A DNA stretch of 64,000 bases, taken from contig NC_080423.1 in assembly GCF_029873635.1 (NCBI RefSeq), positions 99,758,991-99,822,990 of the forward strand. The letters run 5' to 3'. The DNA comes from Malania oleifera (lineage: Eukaryota; Streptophyta; Magnoliopsida; Santalales; Ximeniaceae). This document shows positions 1 through 9,965 of this stretch, in pieces; the first letter of the stretch is position 1, and each line of letters starts with the position of its first letter. The notes under the pieces were generated by a model, which saw nothing but the letters and a program-made list of their open reading frames with translations, ran no database searches and was not told the DNA's origin. Made by a program: the position numbers and the translations under genes.

Positions 1-812
1 GTCCATGGTCCTCGTGATCATGATATCTGTGTTAACGCCGCTGTACGGAGTGGTGTGAGATTGGATGGTCGATGTGGTTATGTTTGAGGAGTGTGCTATT
101 ATCGCCCCTGGTGTACTGACCAGTCTGGGTAGACCCATCGGACCTATAGACTAGACTATTGACTTGGCAGTGGTCGGCCAACCATTGTCAGGTCCCGCCT
201 TCGAGCCACACAACCCAGTCATGTGGGGGTAATACATGACAATAGCCAGCTAACCTACCAGGATGGTTTTTATTTTATTATTATTATTATGACATAAGTT
301 GAGCTATGTTATGAAAATGCAGTATATTTTGCCATGTTGATTTATATATATATGTTTTCCCAGATTTGATGAAACAGTACTAAATGTGTTATATATTATA
401 TATGTTGAACACGAATTACTCATGTTGTCACATACTAGTATTAGTTTATTTCCCTTACTGAGAGGTGTCTCACCCCTAAATTTCATTAACCTTTCAAGAG
501 CCCCAGACAGGAGAGCGGGAAAAGTCCCGCAGAATTAGTGTTCTTAATCTGCCCTCTGCGAAGGGTAAGTTTTGATAGGGACAGTCAAATTTTTGTGGGA
601 ATTGTCCCTAGATTTATTTTTGGGATGTATATACTGAGAGATAGTGTTTGTAGTACTCTGGTATGATGTATTGCACATTATGACGAAATGTATATGAGTT
701 TATATTTTCTGCTGCGTAGGCTTCTGCTGTATGTTCTGATGTATCCCTGGTACCCACGGGTCCAGGTGGATTGTGACCTGCTGAGTTGTGATGTTTGATG
801 TTGATATTATTC

Positions 813-855
<43 letters not shown>

Positions 856-873
856 AATGAGCGGGTCTTGACA
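1..873 (+). mobile_element. 3' portion of a Ty3/gypsy LTR (+), cut by window edge
   Basis: The segment aligns by eye with the last 0.8 kb of the gypsy LTR at 52379-54384. Both carry the same block around a CAGTCATGTGGGG motif (near 218 here, near 53722 there), then the block TTTCCCTTACTGAGAGGTGTCTC's counterpart near 450 and 53955, a (TA)n tract, and an end GGGTCTTGACA versus GGTCGTTACG. It stops at ACA (871-873), exactly where the opposite-strand LTR of the next element takes over. I infer that it is the 3' LTR, or a solo LTR, of an element inserted into that LTR, with the rest to the left of the window. No coding capacity is seen. Confidence 0.75.
817..851. repeat. (TA)n microsatellite
   Basis: Uninterrupted alternating TA just before the end of the LTR. 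A (TA)n tract at the same relative place in the sister LTR (54190-54236) shows that it belongs to the LTR family and varies in length. Confidence 0.9.
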
Positions 874-1629
874 AATAATCCCAGCGGGTTCAAACCGGCG
901 TCTTTCCACTCAATTTACCCCTCTTTGTTTACTAATTCAGCTCGGTGTATCACTGACCACAAATTTTCACATTCTCAGTATAACAAATTGGAATTTCATT
1001 CCCATATTCTATATCAGTAGTATAGAAAGATACATTCATTTCCATTTCAACATATATCACACTAGTTTACTTCAAAAACCCGCTAAATGATAGAAATTCA
1101 ATATACATAGTTTAATTGAATAAATAAAGGATTCGAGCCTCTCCTACTATAGTATAAACACAAATAAACAATATTTGTAAAATTTTGAGATCACACGTTG
1201 AAAACCTCATTTTTACCAAAAACCATAAAATTGTCAAACCGACATCTCTACTCGATAGAATTTCACAAATAAGCAGTTAAATCATACATAATAACGTAAA
1301 CTAGCTTTTTAGCGGTTTAATTTTCCAAAATAACTATTGTAATCAACTTCCCCTTACCTTATACTCGAAATGAAATTTTGTACGAAAATGGTCCAAAACG
1401 ACAACCCGAGATCCCAAAAACCTAAAACCATAGAACATAACCTTACTATGTTTTCTACTGCTATCCAAATATCTAATCAAAATTAGGATCAGATTCTTAC
1501 CTCGATTCTTGGGAAAACCCAAAACTCTCCGAAACAATGATCCAATCCACTAAAAGTGTAGAGTTTCCTCTTCTGATCCACGCAGTACCCTCCATTTTTG
1601 GAAACGGATGACGAACGGCGAAGAATCTT

Positions 1630-1652
1630 AGAGAGAGGGAGAGAGAGAGAAT
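1630..1652. repeat. GA-rich microsatellite
   Basis: GAGAGAGGGAGAGAGAGAGA just downstream of the LTR TATA box (minus sense). It is much longer in the 5' LTR copy (8916-8997). Confidence 0.8.
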
Positions 1653-1658
1653 AAGAGA

Positions 1659-1665
1659 ATTTATA
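1659..1665 (-). promoter_or_regulatory. LTR TATA box
   Basis: Minus-strand TATAAAT within the context TTCTATAAATTCTC, about 240 bases into the LTR and followed by CT-rich sequence, as expected of a plant LTR core promoter. Activity is inferred only. Confidence 0.5.
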
Positions 1666-1774
1666 GAATAAAACCTAACTTAACCCTTAAGTAATCAAAA
1701 TAAATATCTCCTCCAAGATATTTATATATAAATATCTCAAAATATCTCTTTTCAAAATATCTTGTCCAAAATAT

Positions 1775-1885
1775 CTCTTTATTTATTTATTTATTTTATA
1801 TTTATTTATCATTTTTTATTATTTATTTTATATTATTTTTTTAATTTTATTTATTTATTTATTTATTTTATTATTTTTTTTTCTC
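1775..1885. repeat. TTTA-rich low-complexity tract in LTR
   Basis: Runs of TTTATTTA and TTATTTTT at the U3 start (minus sense) of the LTR. The equivalent tract lies at 9130-9200. It yields spurious hydrophobic ORFs on the + strand. Confidence 0.8.
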
Positions 1886-1902
1886 GGGGTCGGATTACTA
1901 CA

Positions 1903-1918
1903 ATCTCCCCTCCTTATA
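1903..1918 (-). other. Polypurine tract (PPT) of gypsy element 1
   Basis: On the minus strand this reads AAGGAGGGGAGAT and ends directly against the TG that starts the 3' LTR. It is the expected plus-strand primer site of a gypsy element and fixes the element's orientation. Confidence 0.7.
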
Positions 1919-2267
1919 AGAATTTTGTCCCCGAAATTCACCAACTGATACCAAGCATACTCTACCTTACATCGGAGACCTATAGAAGAGTCAGTAGCCA
2001 CCCTCAAAGCAGCTCCGACCCGAAGTTATTATCTACCCTTGCTTATGGTAGAGGAATATCGTGGTTACAATGTGATGCTTTGGAAGATTACACACACACA
2101 CAAAACTCTCCCGAAGACCATACCACCTATACTACTATACATAACTACGTACCATCCGAAAATAATTGCGGGTACTTCGGGCGTATTTCTGACTCCCATG
2201 AAGCTTCTTCCACTGCATGGTTACGCTATAATACATTCACTAGCAGTATTTCCCTAGTCCGTAATCG

Positions 2268-2579
2268 CTAAACTTTCCGATCTAATATTAGTACTGGTAC
2301 CTCCTCATATGATAAAGCCTCACTGATCTCTAGAAGTTCGTAACTCAGTACATGCGATGGATCTGGTATGTACTTCCTTAGTACAAACACGTGAAATACA
2401 TCATGAACTCGGTATAATGCTGGAGGTAAAGCCACTCGATAAGCAACCGAACCTATCCTTTCAAGGATTTCAAATGGCCCGACATACTGAGGACTTAGCT
2501 TCTCCTTCTTCCCCAATCTAATCACCCCTTTCATCGGAGCAATTCTCAAGAATACCATATCTCCTACTTCAAATTCCAA
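2268..2579 (-). pseudogene. Gypsy integrase C-terminal region
   Basis: This frame carries the conserved tail of plant Ty3/gypsy integrases: GDMVFLRIAPMKGV, then LSPQYVGPFEILERIG, then ALPPALYRVHDVFHVFVLRKY. In intact elements this SH3-like part binds target DNA and reads VHPVFHVSMLRKY. The frame is open for about 100 residues, ends near the polypurine tract and belongs to the same pol as 2705-5640. No chromodomain is visible after it. Upstream frames are broken, so it is not functional here. Confidence 0.85.
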
Positions 2580-3208
2580 CTCTCGCTGACGAGTATCAGC
2601 ATAACTCTTCTGTCAATTCTGAGCTGCTTTAATTCTTTCCCTAATCAATGCGACCTTTGCAGAGGTCTTCTGAATCAATTATGGACCTAGTATCTGCCGC
2701 TCACCTACCTGATCCCAGTACAACAGAGATCGACACCGACGACCGTACAAAGCCTCATAAGGTGCCTCTCTATGCTCGCCTGGTAACTGTTGTTATATAC
2801 AAATTCAACAAGTGATAGATATCGTATCCAACTATTACCAAAATCTAGTATATAAGCCCGCAACATATCTTCTAACGTCTGAATAGTTCTCTCCAACTGT
2901 CCATCCTTCTGCGGGTGAAAAGACGTACTGAACATCAATCACGATCCCAAGGCATCCTGTAAACTATTTCAGAAACGAGATGTAAAACACAGATCTCGAT
3001 CTGAAACAATAGATATAGGAACACCATGGAGTCGTACCACCTCCGACACATAAAGTTCTGTCAGCCTATTCAGAGAGTAACTGACTCTGATTGGAATGAA
3101 GTGTGCAGTCTTCGTCAACCGATCTACTATAACCCATATGGCATTCTGCCCATGCATCGCGCAGGTAAACCCGTCACAAAATCCATCGAGACATGTTCCC
3201 ACTTCCAC
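2580..3208 (-). pseudogene. Gypsy integrase catalytic core (broken)
   Basis: Two frames cover the retroviral-type integrase core. 2969-3208 reads [19 protein letters not shown] and then [15 protein letters not shown], supplying the D of the VSDRD motif. 2705-2938 has STSFHPQKDGQLERTIQTLEDMLRA, supplying the Glu (normally HPQTDGQSERT). Between and after them are frame changes and stops, for example in the stretch joining to 2579. In a live element this enzyme inserts the cDNA. Here it is a remnant with recognisable D and E positions. Confidence 0.85.
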
Positions 3209-3246
3209 TCAGAGACGTCGAGTGGTTGAAGTGGTCTTTCTGGCTT

Positions 3247-3927
3247 CTAATGTTCTACTTTGATTTGCTGACATGTCAAGCACTGTTCTACAAATTGGTT
3301 TATCTCTCTTTTCCTATTAGACCACCAAAAAGATTCCCTCAAATCCTGATACATTTTCGTACTACCAAGGTGTACAGTGTAGAGCGAATGGTGTGCCTTC
3401 TCTAGAATAACCCATTTAATCACGGCATCATTCGGAATGCAAACCCTATTGCGGAATCTTAGTATCCCATCACCAGAAATACTAAAGTCTAGCTTTAAAC
3501 CATTCCGAACTCCTTCCATAACCTCAACTAACTCTGGATCCTCTTTTTGCGCTGCATGGATCCTCTCCTGTAAGGTCAGTTGCACCACCAAGATGGCAAG
3601 GACAGCCTGATGATTTCCTTCTACCACTTCCAAGCCCAACCTTTCCAAGTCCATACAAATTTGGTGCTGAACTCTAATCGTTGAAATAGACGCATCAACA
3701 GACTTCCGACTCAGAGCATCAGCTACCACATTAGCCTTTCCTGGGTGATAGCTAATAACACAGTCGTAGTCTTTAATCAACTCTAGCCACCTACGTTGTC
3801 TCATGTTCAGCTCCTTTTGGGTGAAAAAGTACTTAAGATTTTTATGGTCTGTAAAAATCTCGCACTTTTCACCATACAAGTAATACCTCCAAATTTTTAA
3901 TACAAATACTACCGCTGCTAATTCCAT
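3247..3927 (-). pseudogene. Gypsy RNase H and integrase zinc-binding region
   Basis: A 226-residue open frame. The first 80 residues match the gypsy RNase [12 protein letters not shown], then [20 protein letters not shown] and ADALSRK. Residues of about 170-226 are the HHCC zinc-binding domain that precedes the integrase core, with [13 protein letters not shown] and CLTCQQIK. It is the longest intact piece of this pol. The RNase H start, which should hold the first catalytic Asp, lies upstream around 3930-4260 in a broken frame. Family assignment is firm; function is lost. Confidence 0.9.
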
Positions 3928-4267
3928 ATCATGTGTTGGTAGTTCTTCTCGTACTCTTTAAGTTGCTGAGAAGCGTAAGCAATTACTCTGCTTTGCTGCA
4001 TTAGAACACATCCAAGACCCTTCTTAGAGGCATCACTATAAATAACGAATCTATCATCCCCTGAAGGAATGGTCACGACTAGAGCAGTAACCAGTCACCG
4101 TTTCAACTCCTGGAAACTCAACTCACACTCCTCAGTCCAAATGTACCTCACGTTCTTCCTCGTGAGTTGCGTCAAACCTGCTAACTGGAGAACCCTTCGA
4201 CAAAATGACGGTAGTTACCTACAAGACCTAAAAAGCTTCTGACTTCCTGAACATTCTTCGGTCTCGC

Positions 4268-4960
4268 CTAGTCCACTACTACTTCAATCTTACTCGAGTC
4301 CACGGATACACCTTCCTTGGACATGACGTGACCAAGAAACGCAATCTTCTCTAGCCAAAACTCACACTTCTTCAATTTAGCATACAATTTTTTATTCCTA
4401 AACATTTGCAAGACAAGCCTCAAATGCCCCTCATGCTCTGCAACGCTCCTAGAATAAACTAGGATGTCGTCGATAAATACCACGACGAACCTGTCTAAAT
4501 ATTCGTGAAAGACCCTATTCATCAAATCCATAAACGCTGCAGGTGCATTAGTCAAACCAAAAGGCATAACCATAAATTCATAATGGCCATACCGAGTTCG
4601 AAACGCCGTCTTAGGAATGTCTTCCGCTTTAACCTTCAGCTGGAGATACCCAAATCATAGATCAATCTTAAAGTAGATCTACGTGCCCTGAAACTGGTCA
4701 AACAGATCACCAATCCGAGGTAACGGATATTTATTCTTTACCGTCACCTTGTTCAGTTCTCTGTAGTCGATGCACATCCTCATCGACCCATCCTTCTTCT
4801 TGACAAACAAAACAGGCGCACCCTAAGGAGAAACACTAGGACGAATGTACCCCTTGTCTAGGAGCTCCTGAAGTTGTTCCTTCAGTTATTTCAATTCAAC
4901 TAGAGCCATACGGTATAGAGCTTTCGATATCGGCGTCGTACCTGGAACTAGCTCTATCAC
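4268..4960 (-). pseudogene. Gypsy reverse transcriptase (broken)
   Basis: The frame at 4268-4573 has [12 protein letters not shown], the catalytic box FIDDILVYS (the F/YxDD motif with both Asp present), and [14 protein letters not shown]. Upstream at 4574-4960 the RT fingers can be followed in the minus frames ([34 protein letters not shown]), but with at least two in-frame stops near 4650-4680. Domain order protease-RT-RNase H-integrase is that of Ty3/gypsy, not copia. Confidence 0.9.
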
Positions 4961-5440
4961 GAATTCCACTTCCCTGTCCGGAGGTAACCTAGCAAGTCCT
5001 CTGGAAACATGTCAGGGAACTCGCACACTACAACAATTGTTTCCAAGTTATTTTCTTCAATCGGCGTATCTTTCACAAACGCCAGATACCCTTGGCAGCC
5101 ATCTAGGAGTAGCCTCGTAGCTTGCAAAGCTGAAAGGATCCGTGGTGCAGAATGCATACATGACCCCTGGAATCTAAATTCCTGCTCCCCTGGTGGTTTA
5201 AACAACACCTCCCGCTTGCGGCAGTCAATATTAGCATAACTGGCCGACAACTAGTTCATCCCAAAGATGATATCAAAACCATGCATGTCATAGACCACTA
5301 GGTTAACTGGTAGTATTCTTTCCTGAATTTCCATAGGGAAGTTACGAACTAACCTCACGCCACTCCGACTCCAGAAACCCAGCACGGCATAGTTAACAAC
5401 CCAGTTCATAATCCCAACAGTTGCACCTCCCACAACCAAC
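4957..5440 (-). pseudogene. Gypsy aspartic protease and protease-RT linker
   Basis: 5251-5439 carries LPVNLVVYDMHGFDIIFGMN, the C-terminal half of plant gypsy retropepsins (usually xDVILGMDWL). 4957-5250 continues with the linker typical of the family, YANIDCRKREV and [12 protein letters not shown] (normally FPDVFPEDLPGLPP), just ahead of the RT. A stop codon separates the two frames directly after FGMN. The catalytic DSGAT-type motif upstream is not cleanly readable. Confidence 0.85.
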
Positions 5441-5840
5441 AGAGTTTAACATACAATCATGGGAAATAAAAGAATTCATATCTCCAGAAACAAAAAGTAC
5501 TACACCTCATGAAAAAACAACACTACAATAGTACCTATGACCATGTCACAGCGTTTCTCATCATCACTAGGTGTCAGAGAAATACCATGCTAGCCAGTAC
5601 CCCATTGTTGACCGCAAGCGTGTCGGAGCATTCCCTCTGATTAATTTGCGTGACTCCTCATTCCTCTGCCTCTTAGACAGTTTCATCTGATGTCATGCTC
5701 GACCGCCCACCCGCAACGGCTCTCTGCTAGGAAACCAACACCACCTGGTGTCTTACCACATAAAGAGCAACGTGGAACACTTGCAGAATTGGGGACGTTG
5801 CACCCCACTATTTTTCTTGCCACTGACTCTGTCCTGCCAA
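5441..5840 (-). pseudogene. Decayed gag zinc knuckle and protease start
   Basis: Minus-strand frames near 5730-5810 give CSLCGKTPGG, resembling the CxxCGKxHxG part of the gypsy gag zinc knuckle. Frames near 5540-5600 give LTPSDDEKRCDMVIGTI, resembling the ALTPxDA...VVTGTI segment that precedes the protease. Frameshifts and stops are frequent. The assignment rests on position and these short matches. Confidence 0.5.
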
Positions 5841-7106
5841 GGACGAATACTTAGAGGTGCTTGGCCCTCTTCCCTGCCGTAACCCTACTTCTGGCATCCT
5901 CTTAGTAAACCTAACACTTCCCCTCTACCTATCCGTGGCTTTAATCAACCAACGTAACAATCCGCAACTGCAGAATCGCCATTCCCTGCTTAACGGATCT
6001 TCGCTCCCTCATACCCCTCTTGAAACTTTCCGCAAAATTCTTTTCTTTTGCTTTCATCGGAAATTCACAATGGAGCAAATCGGAGACTCTAGGACTGGCA
6101 ACGTACTGCTGCAACTGTCAGTGAAAACCCTGCGTCAATTCAATAAAATTCCTCCATTTTTTTGCGTTTTTCTATTGTGGCCGAACATAAAACGTTTCAA
6201 GAAGAACTCTTTTGAATTGGGCCCATGGTCCAACACTATCGATATCGGTCGGTGCTCCTCCATATATCTTTATTACCTACCCCACCCATCTCTCGAAAAG
6301 CTCCCCCTGCCCAACTGGAAACGTGGCCGACGGTGACTTTTTGCTTTTTTTGTGTAAAGTGTTAAACACACCTACAGATCTTCTCGATCTCATGGATCCA
6401 ATTCTGCAGCACGAACTGGATCGTTACTGCCCAAACAAAAGCAAAGGGCTTCAACCTGGTGAACTGTGCTCCAATGGGGCAACCCAACTTAGTCCATAGG
6501 AAACGTCCTCCTGGCCACTCTTATTCGTACCACTACAACACCTTCCGCCCATAGCCTGCCTATGCGAATTCACGTACACACCTAGTAGAGTCGTTACCAG
6601 CCTCGGGGCCGGCAACCCTCACTACTACTGACTACTGCCAACCTATATTGGCAAAGTGCTATCTTGGATTTTCCATCTTTGAAAACATTTACGAGAATCC
6701 ATTAGAAAAGGTAATACCTAAAGCCAATCACTAACCCACTTCAGTAACTATAGACTTTTCCGTTCCCTTAAATCAACATCCTGAATTCGATGTACTCCAT
6801 TACTTTAACATCAATCATTCTAACTCAATTGTTCTGCCTTCCACTTGACAACACCATCAATGATTGGCATGATTTTTTCTAAACCCCTTTGACTGAATCC
6901 CGGAAAAACAAAAGAAGTCGGCCAATTTTGTTTTTTTGTCTTTCAGGTATACAAAACAAAACTCAAGGTCAATATCGCATTTTCCTATACCTCTGGTCAA
7001 ACTATTTCTAAGACTGAAACAACTAAAAACCTTCTTAGTTTAGCACACATATCCCCTAAACAAGCAGCAGAATCAATTCATACGTCTGGACCCCTGGCTA
7101 CCGGGC
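5841..7106 (-). other. Expected gag and leader of gypsy element 1, unrecognisable
   Basis: By position this 1.3-kb stretch between primer site and zinc knuckle should hold gag and the untranslated leader on the minus strand. I cannot recover a convincing gag frame in any phase. Short + strand ORFs here show no recognisable motif. Extra-long homopolymers suggest consensus errors on top of decay. Confidence 0.4.
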
Positions 7107-7119
7107 TTCTGATGCCAAC
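7107..7119 (-). other. Primer binding site of gypsy element 1
   Basis: On the minus strand GTTGGCATCAGAAG follows the LTR end TTTACCA. It resembles TGGTATCAGAGCC, the site complementary to initiator tRNA-Met used by many plant LTR elements, with one substitution and one extra base. Confidence 0.55.
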
Positions 7120-9222
7120 TGGTAAACAAACCGGCCCTTATTCAAACCTAGGTGCCCACTCTTTTCATTAACATCCAATTCTTATCACCTGTTTTCAAGA
7201 TAGAACAAACAACCCGCCTAAACAGGGACCATACGGGTGGGGAAAACATACCTAATATGATGCAAATGAATATTCCGCAGAAAAAACAATAAACATCCAT
7301 TGGGATTTCCCACTAGATTATACCAGAGTTCACTAACATCCATAATTTACATATTTCGGACTTACAAAAAAACAAATTCTCAATTATTTACAACCCTCCC
7401 CAAAAGGAAACTTCCATCTAAGAAAATTTTAACTATATGATGTCAGAGCTTACTAAGCTATTTAAAAACAATCCTCCCAAACCTTTTTGTTAAGCGATTA
7501 GTACTAACGCCACTGATGGACCTGAAAACAAGGTTTTTTATAGGGTGAGCACCCTCTTCCAGTAAAGGAAGGGGAGTTACAATGTGTGTGACGCATACAT
7601 CCTATTTGCATTTTCAATAATTTGGAATATAAATCAATATTTTCCATACAGTTAATGCCCAATCAGTTATATATTATTCATATTACAAATTCCCATATCT
7701 GTTCTTTTTCCAACCATTTTCAAATGATTATCATATGACCAACAGCAAAAATATCCCTATAATGTTTTTTAAAACCTCATGCCCAAGTTGGTTGCACTGA
7801 AATACTCGTCCAATGCCCTGTTTTGGTGCCAGGCACTGTTCGAGTACCTTACTTACGATCCGACTGGCCTCCAGTGTCCCAATATCAGCCAATGGGTTCA
7901 TCATTTCCACCCTTGCGCTAGCTGACCATACTTTGGTACCCTACATCTTTTAGTAAAACGTGGTGGGGTTTGCATGTGTACCTCAGCTACGATAATCGCG
8001 TTTGTATCATATAAATTAGTTTTATTTTTCAACTCTAGAAAGAAAGTAAAATTTTTTTCAACCCTATATCAATAGTATGAAAATTAATCCAGTTGGGGGT
8101 TCAACCGGCGTCGTTTCCACTCAGTTTTTAAACCCTCTTTTTGTTTACTGATTCAGCTCGTGTCTCACCGTCCTTCAGTTTTTCGCACATTCTCAAGTAG
8201 AAACAATTGGAATTTTTCCATTCCCCATTTCCTATTTTTAAAATTCAATAGTAATAGAAAAGGATACATTCATTTCCATTTCAAACATATATCACCACAC
8301 AATTTTACTTTTCAAAAACCCGCTAAATGATAAAATGCAATTATATAGTTTTACTTGAATAAAATAAGGTTCGAGCCTCTCCTACATTTAAACACAAAAT
8401 AAACAATATTTTGTAAAATTTTGGAGGAATCCACACATCGAAAACCTTCGTTTTTTTTATCAAAATCGAAAATCGTCAAAAAACCGACATCTTCTACTTT
8501 GGTAAAATTTTCATAATAACCAGTTTTTAATCAATACATAATAACGTACTAGCTTTTTAGCCGTTTTTTGTTTTTTTTTTCCCAAATAAATGGTTGTAGT
8601 CAAGTTCCCCCCCTTACCTTCTACTCGAATGAAATTCGTACGAAAATGGTCTAATTACAACCCCGAAAATCCCCCGAACAAAACCTAAAACCACAGTAAC
8701 ATAAACCTTACTATATTTTCTAAACTGCTTATCGGATTATATTCCATCAAAATTAGATCAGATTTCTACCCCTCAGCTTGAGAAAACCCGAAACTCTCCC
8801 GCAACGAACCGATCTGATTCACTAAGTGTAGAGTTTCTCCTCTTTCTGATCCACGCAAGTACCCCTCCGTTTTTTTAGAAATGGAACAAACGATGGCGAA
8901 GGATTTTAAAGAGAGAGGGATGTTGAGAGAGAGAGAGAGAGGAGAGAGAGAAAGAGAGAGGGAGATAAGAGAGAGAGAGAGAAATAGAAGAGAGAATAAG
9001 AGAATTTATAAGAAATAAAACCTAACTTAACCTTAAGTTAATCCTAACTAATATTAATCCTCTTCTAAGATATTTTATATATAAATAATCTCTATAATAT
9101 TCTTCTTTTTCAAATATCTTCTCCAAAATATCTCTTTATTTATTTACTTATTTTATGTTTATTTATTATTTTTTATTATTATTATTTTTTAATTTTTTTT
9201 TTCTCGGGGTCAGGTTACTACT
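7120..9222 (-). mobile_element. 5' LTR of gypsy element 1
   Basis: Read on the minus strand the LTR runs from the TAGTAACCTGACCCCGAG block near 9222 to GGTTTGTTTACCA at 7120, followed by a primer site, giving 2.10 kb. Its 8083-9222 part matches the 3' LTR at 874-1902 throughout, including the block (I)CGGGTTCAAACCGGCGTC near 885 and 8098 and the GA-rich tract. The remaining 7120-8082 part has no counterpart inside the window because the 3' LTR is cut at 873. A block near 7540-7580 resembles the CTCACCC region of related LTRs. Many homopolymers are longer here than in the 3' copy. Confidence 0.75.
8916..8997. repeat. GA-rich microsatellite in 5' LTR
   Basis: About 80 bases of GAGAGA with interruptions, next to the putative TATA at about 9006-9012 (minus sense). 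It is longer than its counterpart at 1630-1652. Confidence 0.8.
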
Positions 9223-9231
9223 CCCAATCTC

Positions 9232-9865
9232 CTATCTTCGGTCTCTATAATAGCGACCTCTCTTCCACAAACCACGACCGACTCCCTGCTGGGAACCAAA
9301 AAGTGCAGATCTCTTCTTTTGCCTCTGCTCCTCAACCTCTAATCGCTCTCCAATCTCTGCTATAGTGGCTCTATCCACCACCTCTAAAAAATCATGCAAC
9401 GTCAATATTGAGACCTGCTTATATATTTCTCTCCTCAAGCCTCTCTCAAAATGTCGTACCTTCTTTGCTTCATCCGGTATGATGTACGGGGCGAAGTGAC
9501 ATAATTCTATGAACCTCGCCGCATACTGTTGTATGGTCTACTATTCCTACTTCAGATTCAGGAACTCCTCAATCTTTGCTTCCCTAGACGAGACTGGAAA
9601 ATACCTGTCGAAGAATGTCTCCCTTAAAACCCACTCCATGTTCCATCTCCACAGGTAAAACCGTCCTCTGCTGCTTCCAAAAGTTTTCACGCGCTTGTCC
9701 ACCACCTTTCAGCCCTCCAGTCCATTTCCCTGTGGTAGCAAAATAGCACCCTCTGCTCCTCCAGAATACTGCAGCACTGCAAATAATTTTTTCTCTATCC
9801 TCCTGGACCCATTTCCAACGCACTGGCAGGAATCTGTTCTTCATTCACTAAAAAGCTTGAGGATT
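9232..9865 (-). pseudogene. Gypsy gag fragment (second element)
   Basis: 9232-9438 reads RREIYKQVSILTLHDFLEVV and DRATIAEIGERLEVEEQ, the C-terminal part of the plant gypsy gag (retrotrans_gag family), ending in a basic segment GRGLWKRGRYYRDRR. Further upstream, in shifting frames up to the gap, are AARFIELCHFAPYII, DRYFPVSSREAKIEEFLNLK and an ATYK-type segment. Homologous residues (RRYFPITVREVKVEEFLNLK) occur in the + strand gag near 55110-55170. It lies just upstream of the 5' LTR of element 1, so it belongs to another gypsy element that was either the insertion target or a tandem neighbour. Confidence 0.8.
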
Positions 9866-9965
9866 NNNNNNNNNNNNNNNNNNNNNNNNNNNNNNNNNNN
9901 NNNNNNNNNNNNNNNNNNNNNNNNNNNNNNNNNNNNNNNNNNNNNNNNNNNNNNNNNNNNNNNNN
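9866..9965. other. Assembly gap, 100 N
   Basis: Exactly 100 N, the usual placeholder for a gap of unknown length. Sequence on either side need not be adjacent in the genome. Confidence 0.98.

Larger units (their letters stand above)
874..1902 (-). mobile_element. 3' LTR (partial) of minus-strand gypsy element 1
   Basis: Read on the minus strand this starts with TGTAGTAATCCGACCCCGAG at 1902, directly after a polypurine tract, so it is the 3' LTR of the element whose pol lies at 2268-5640. The same sequence recurs at about 8083-9222 as part of the 5' LTR. Only about 1.03 kb is present; the U5 end is cut off at 873 by the opposite-strand LTR. It holds a TATA box (1659-1665), a GA-rich tract and a TTTA-rich tract. 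Confidence 0.8.

Noticed and set aside
1762..2271. 169-codon + strand ORF
   Set aside because: It runs through the TTTA tract and then opposite the integrase C-terminus; it is a shadow of a minus-strand LTR and pol.
2268..5640. Endogenous pararetrovirus as source of the RT
   Set aside because: Integrase, flanking LTRs, polypurine tract and primer site are present, and no movement or coat protein is seen, so Ty3/gypsy is the right call.
5857..6499. 159- and 95-codon + strand ORFs
   Set aside because: They lie opposite the gag/leader of a minus-strand element, have no recognisable motif and sit in homopolymer-inflated sequence.
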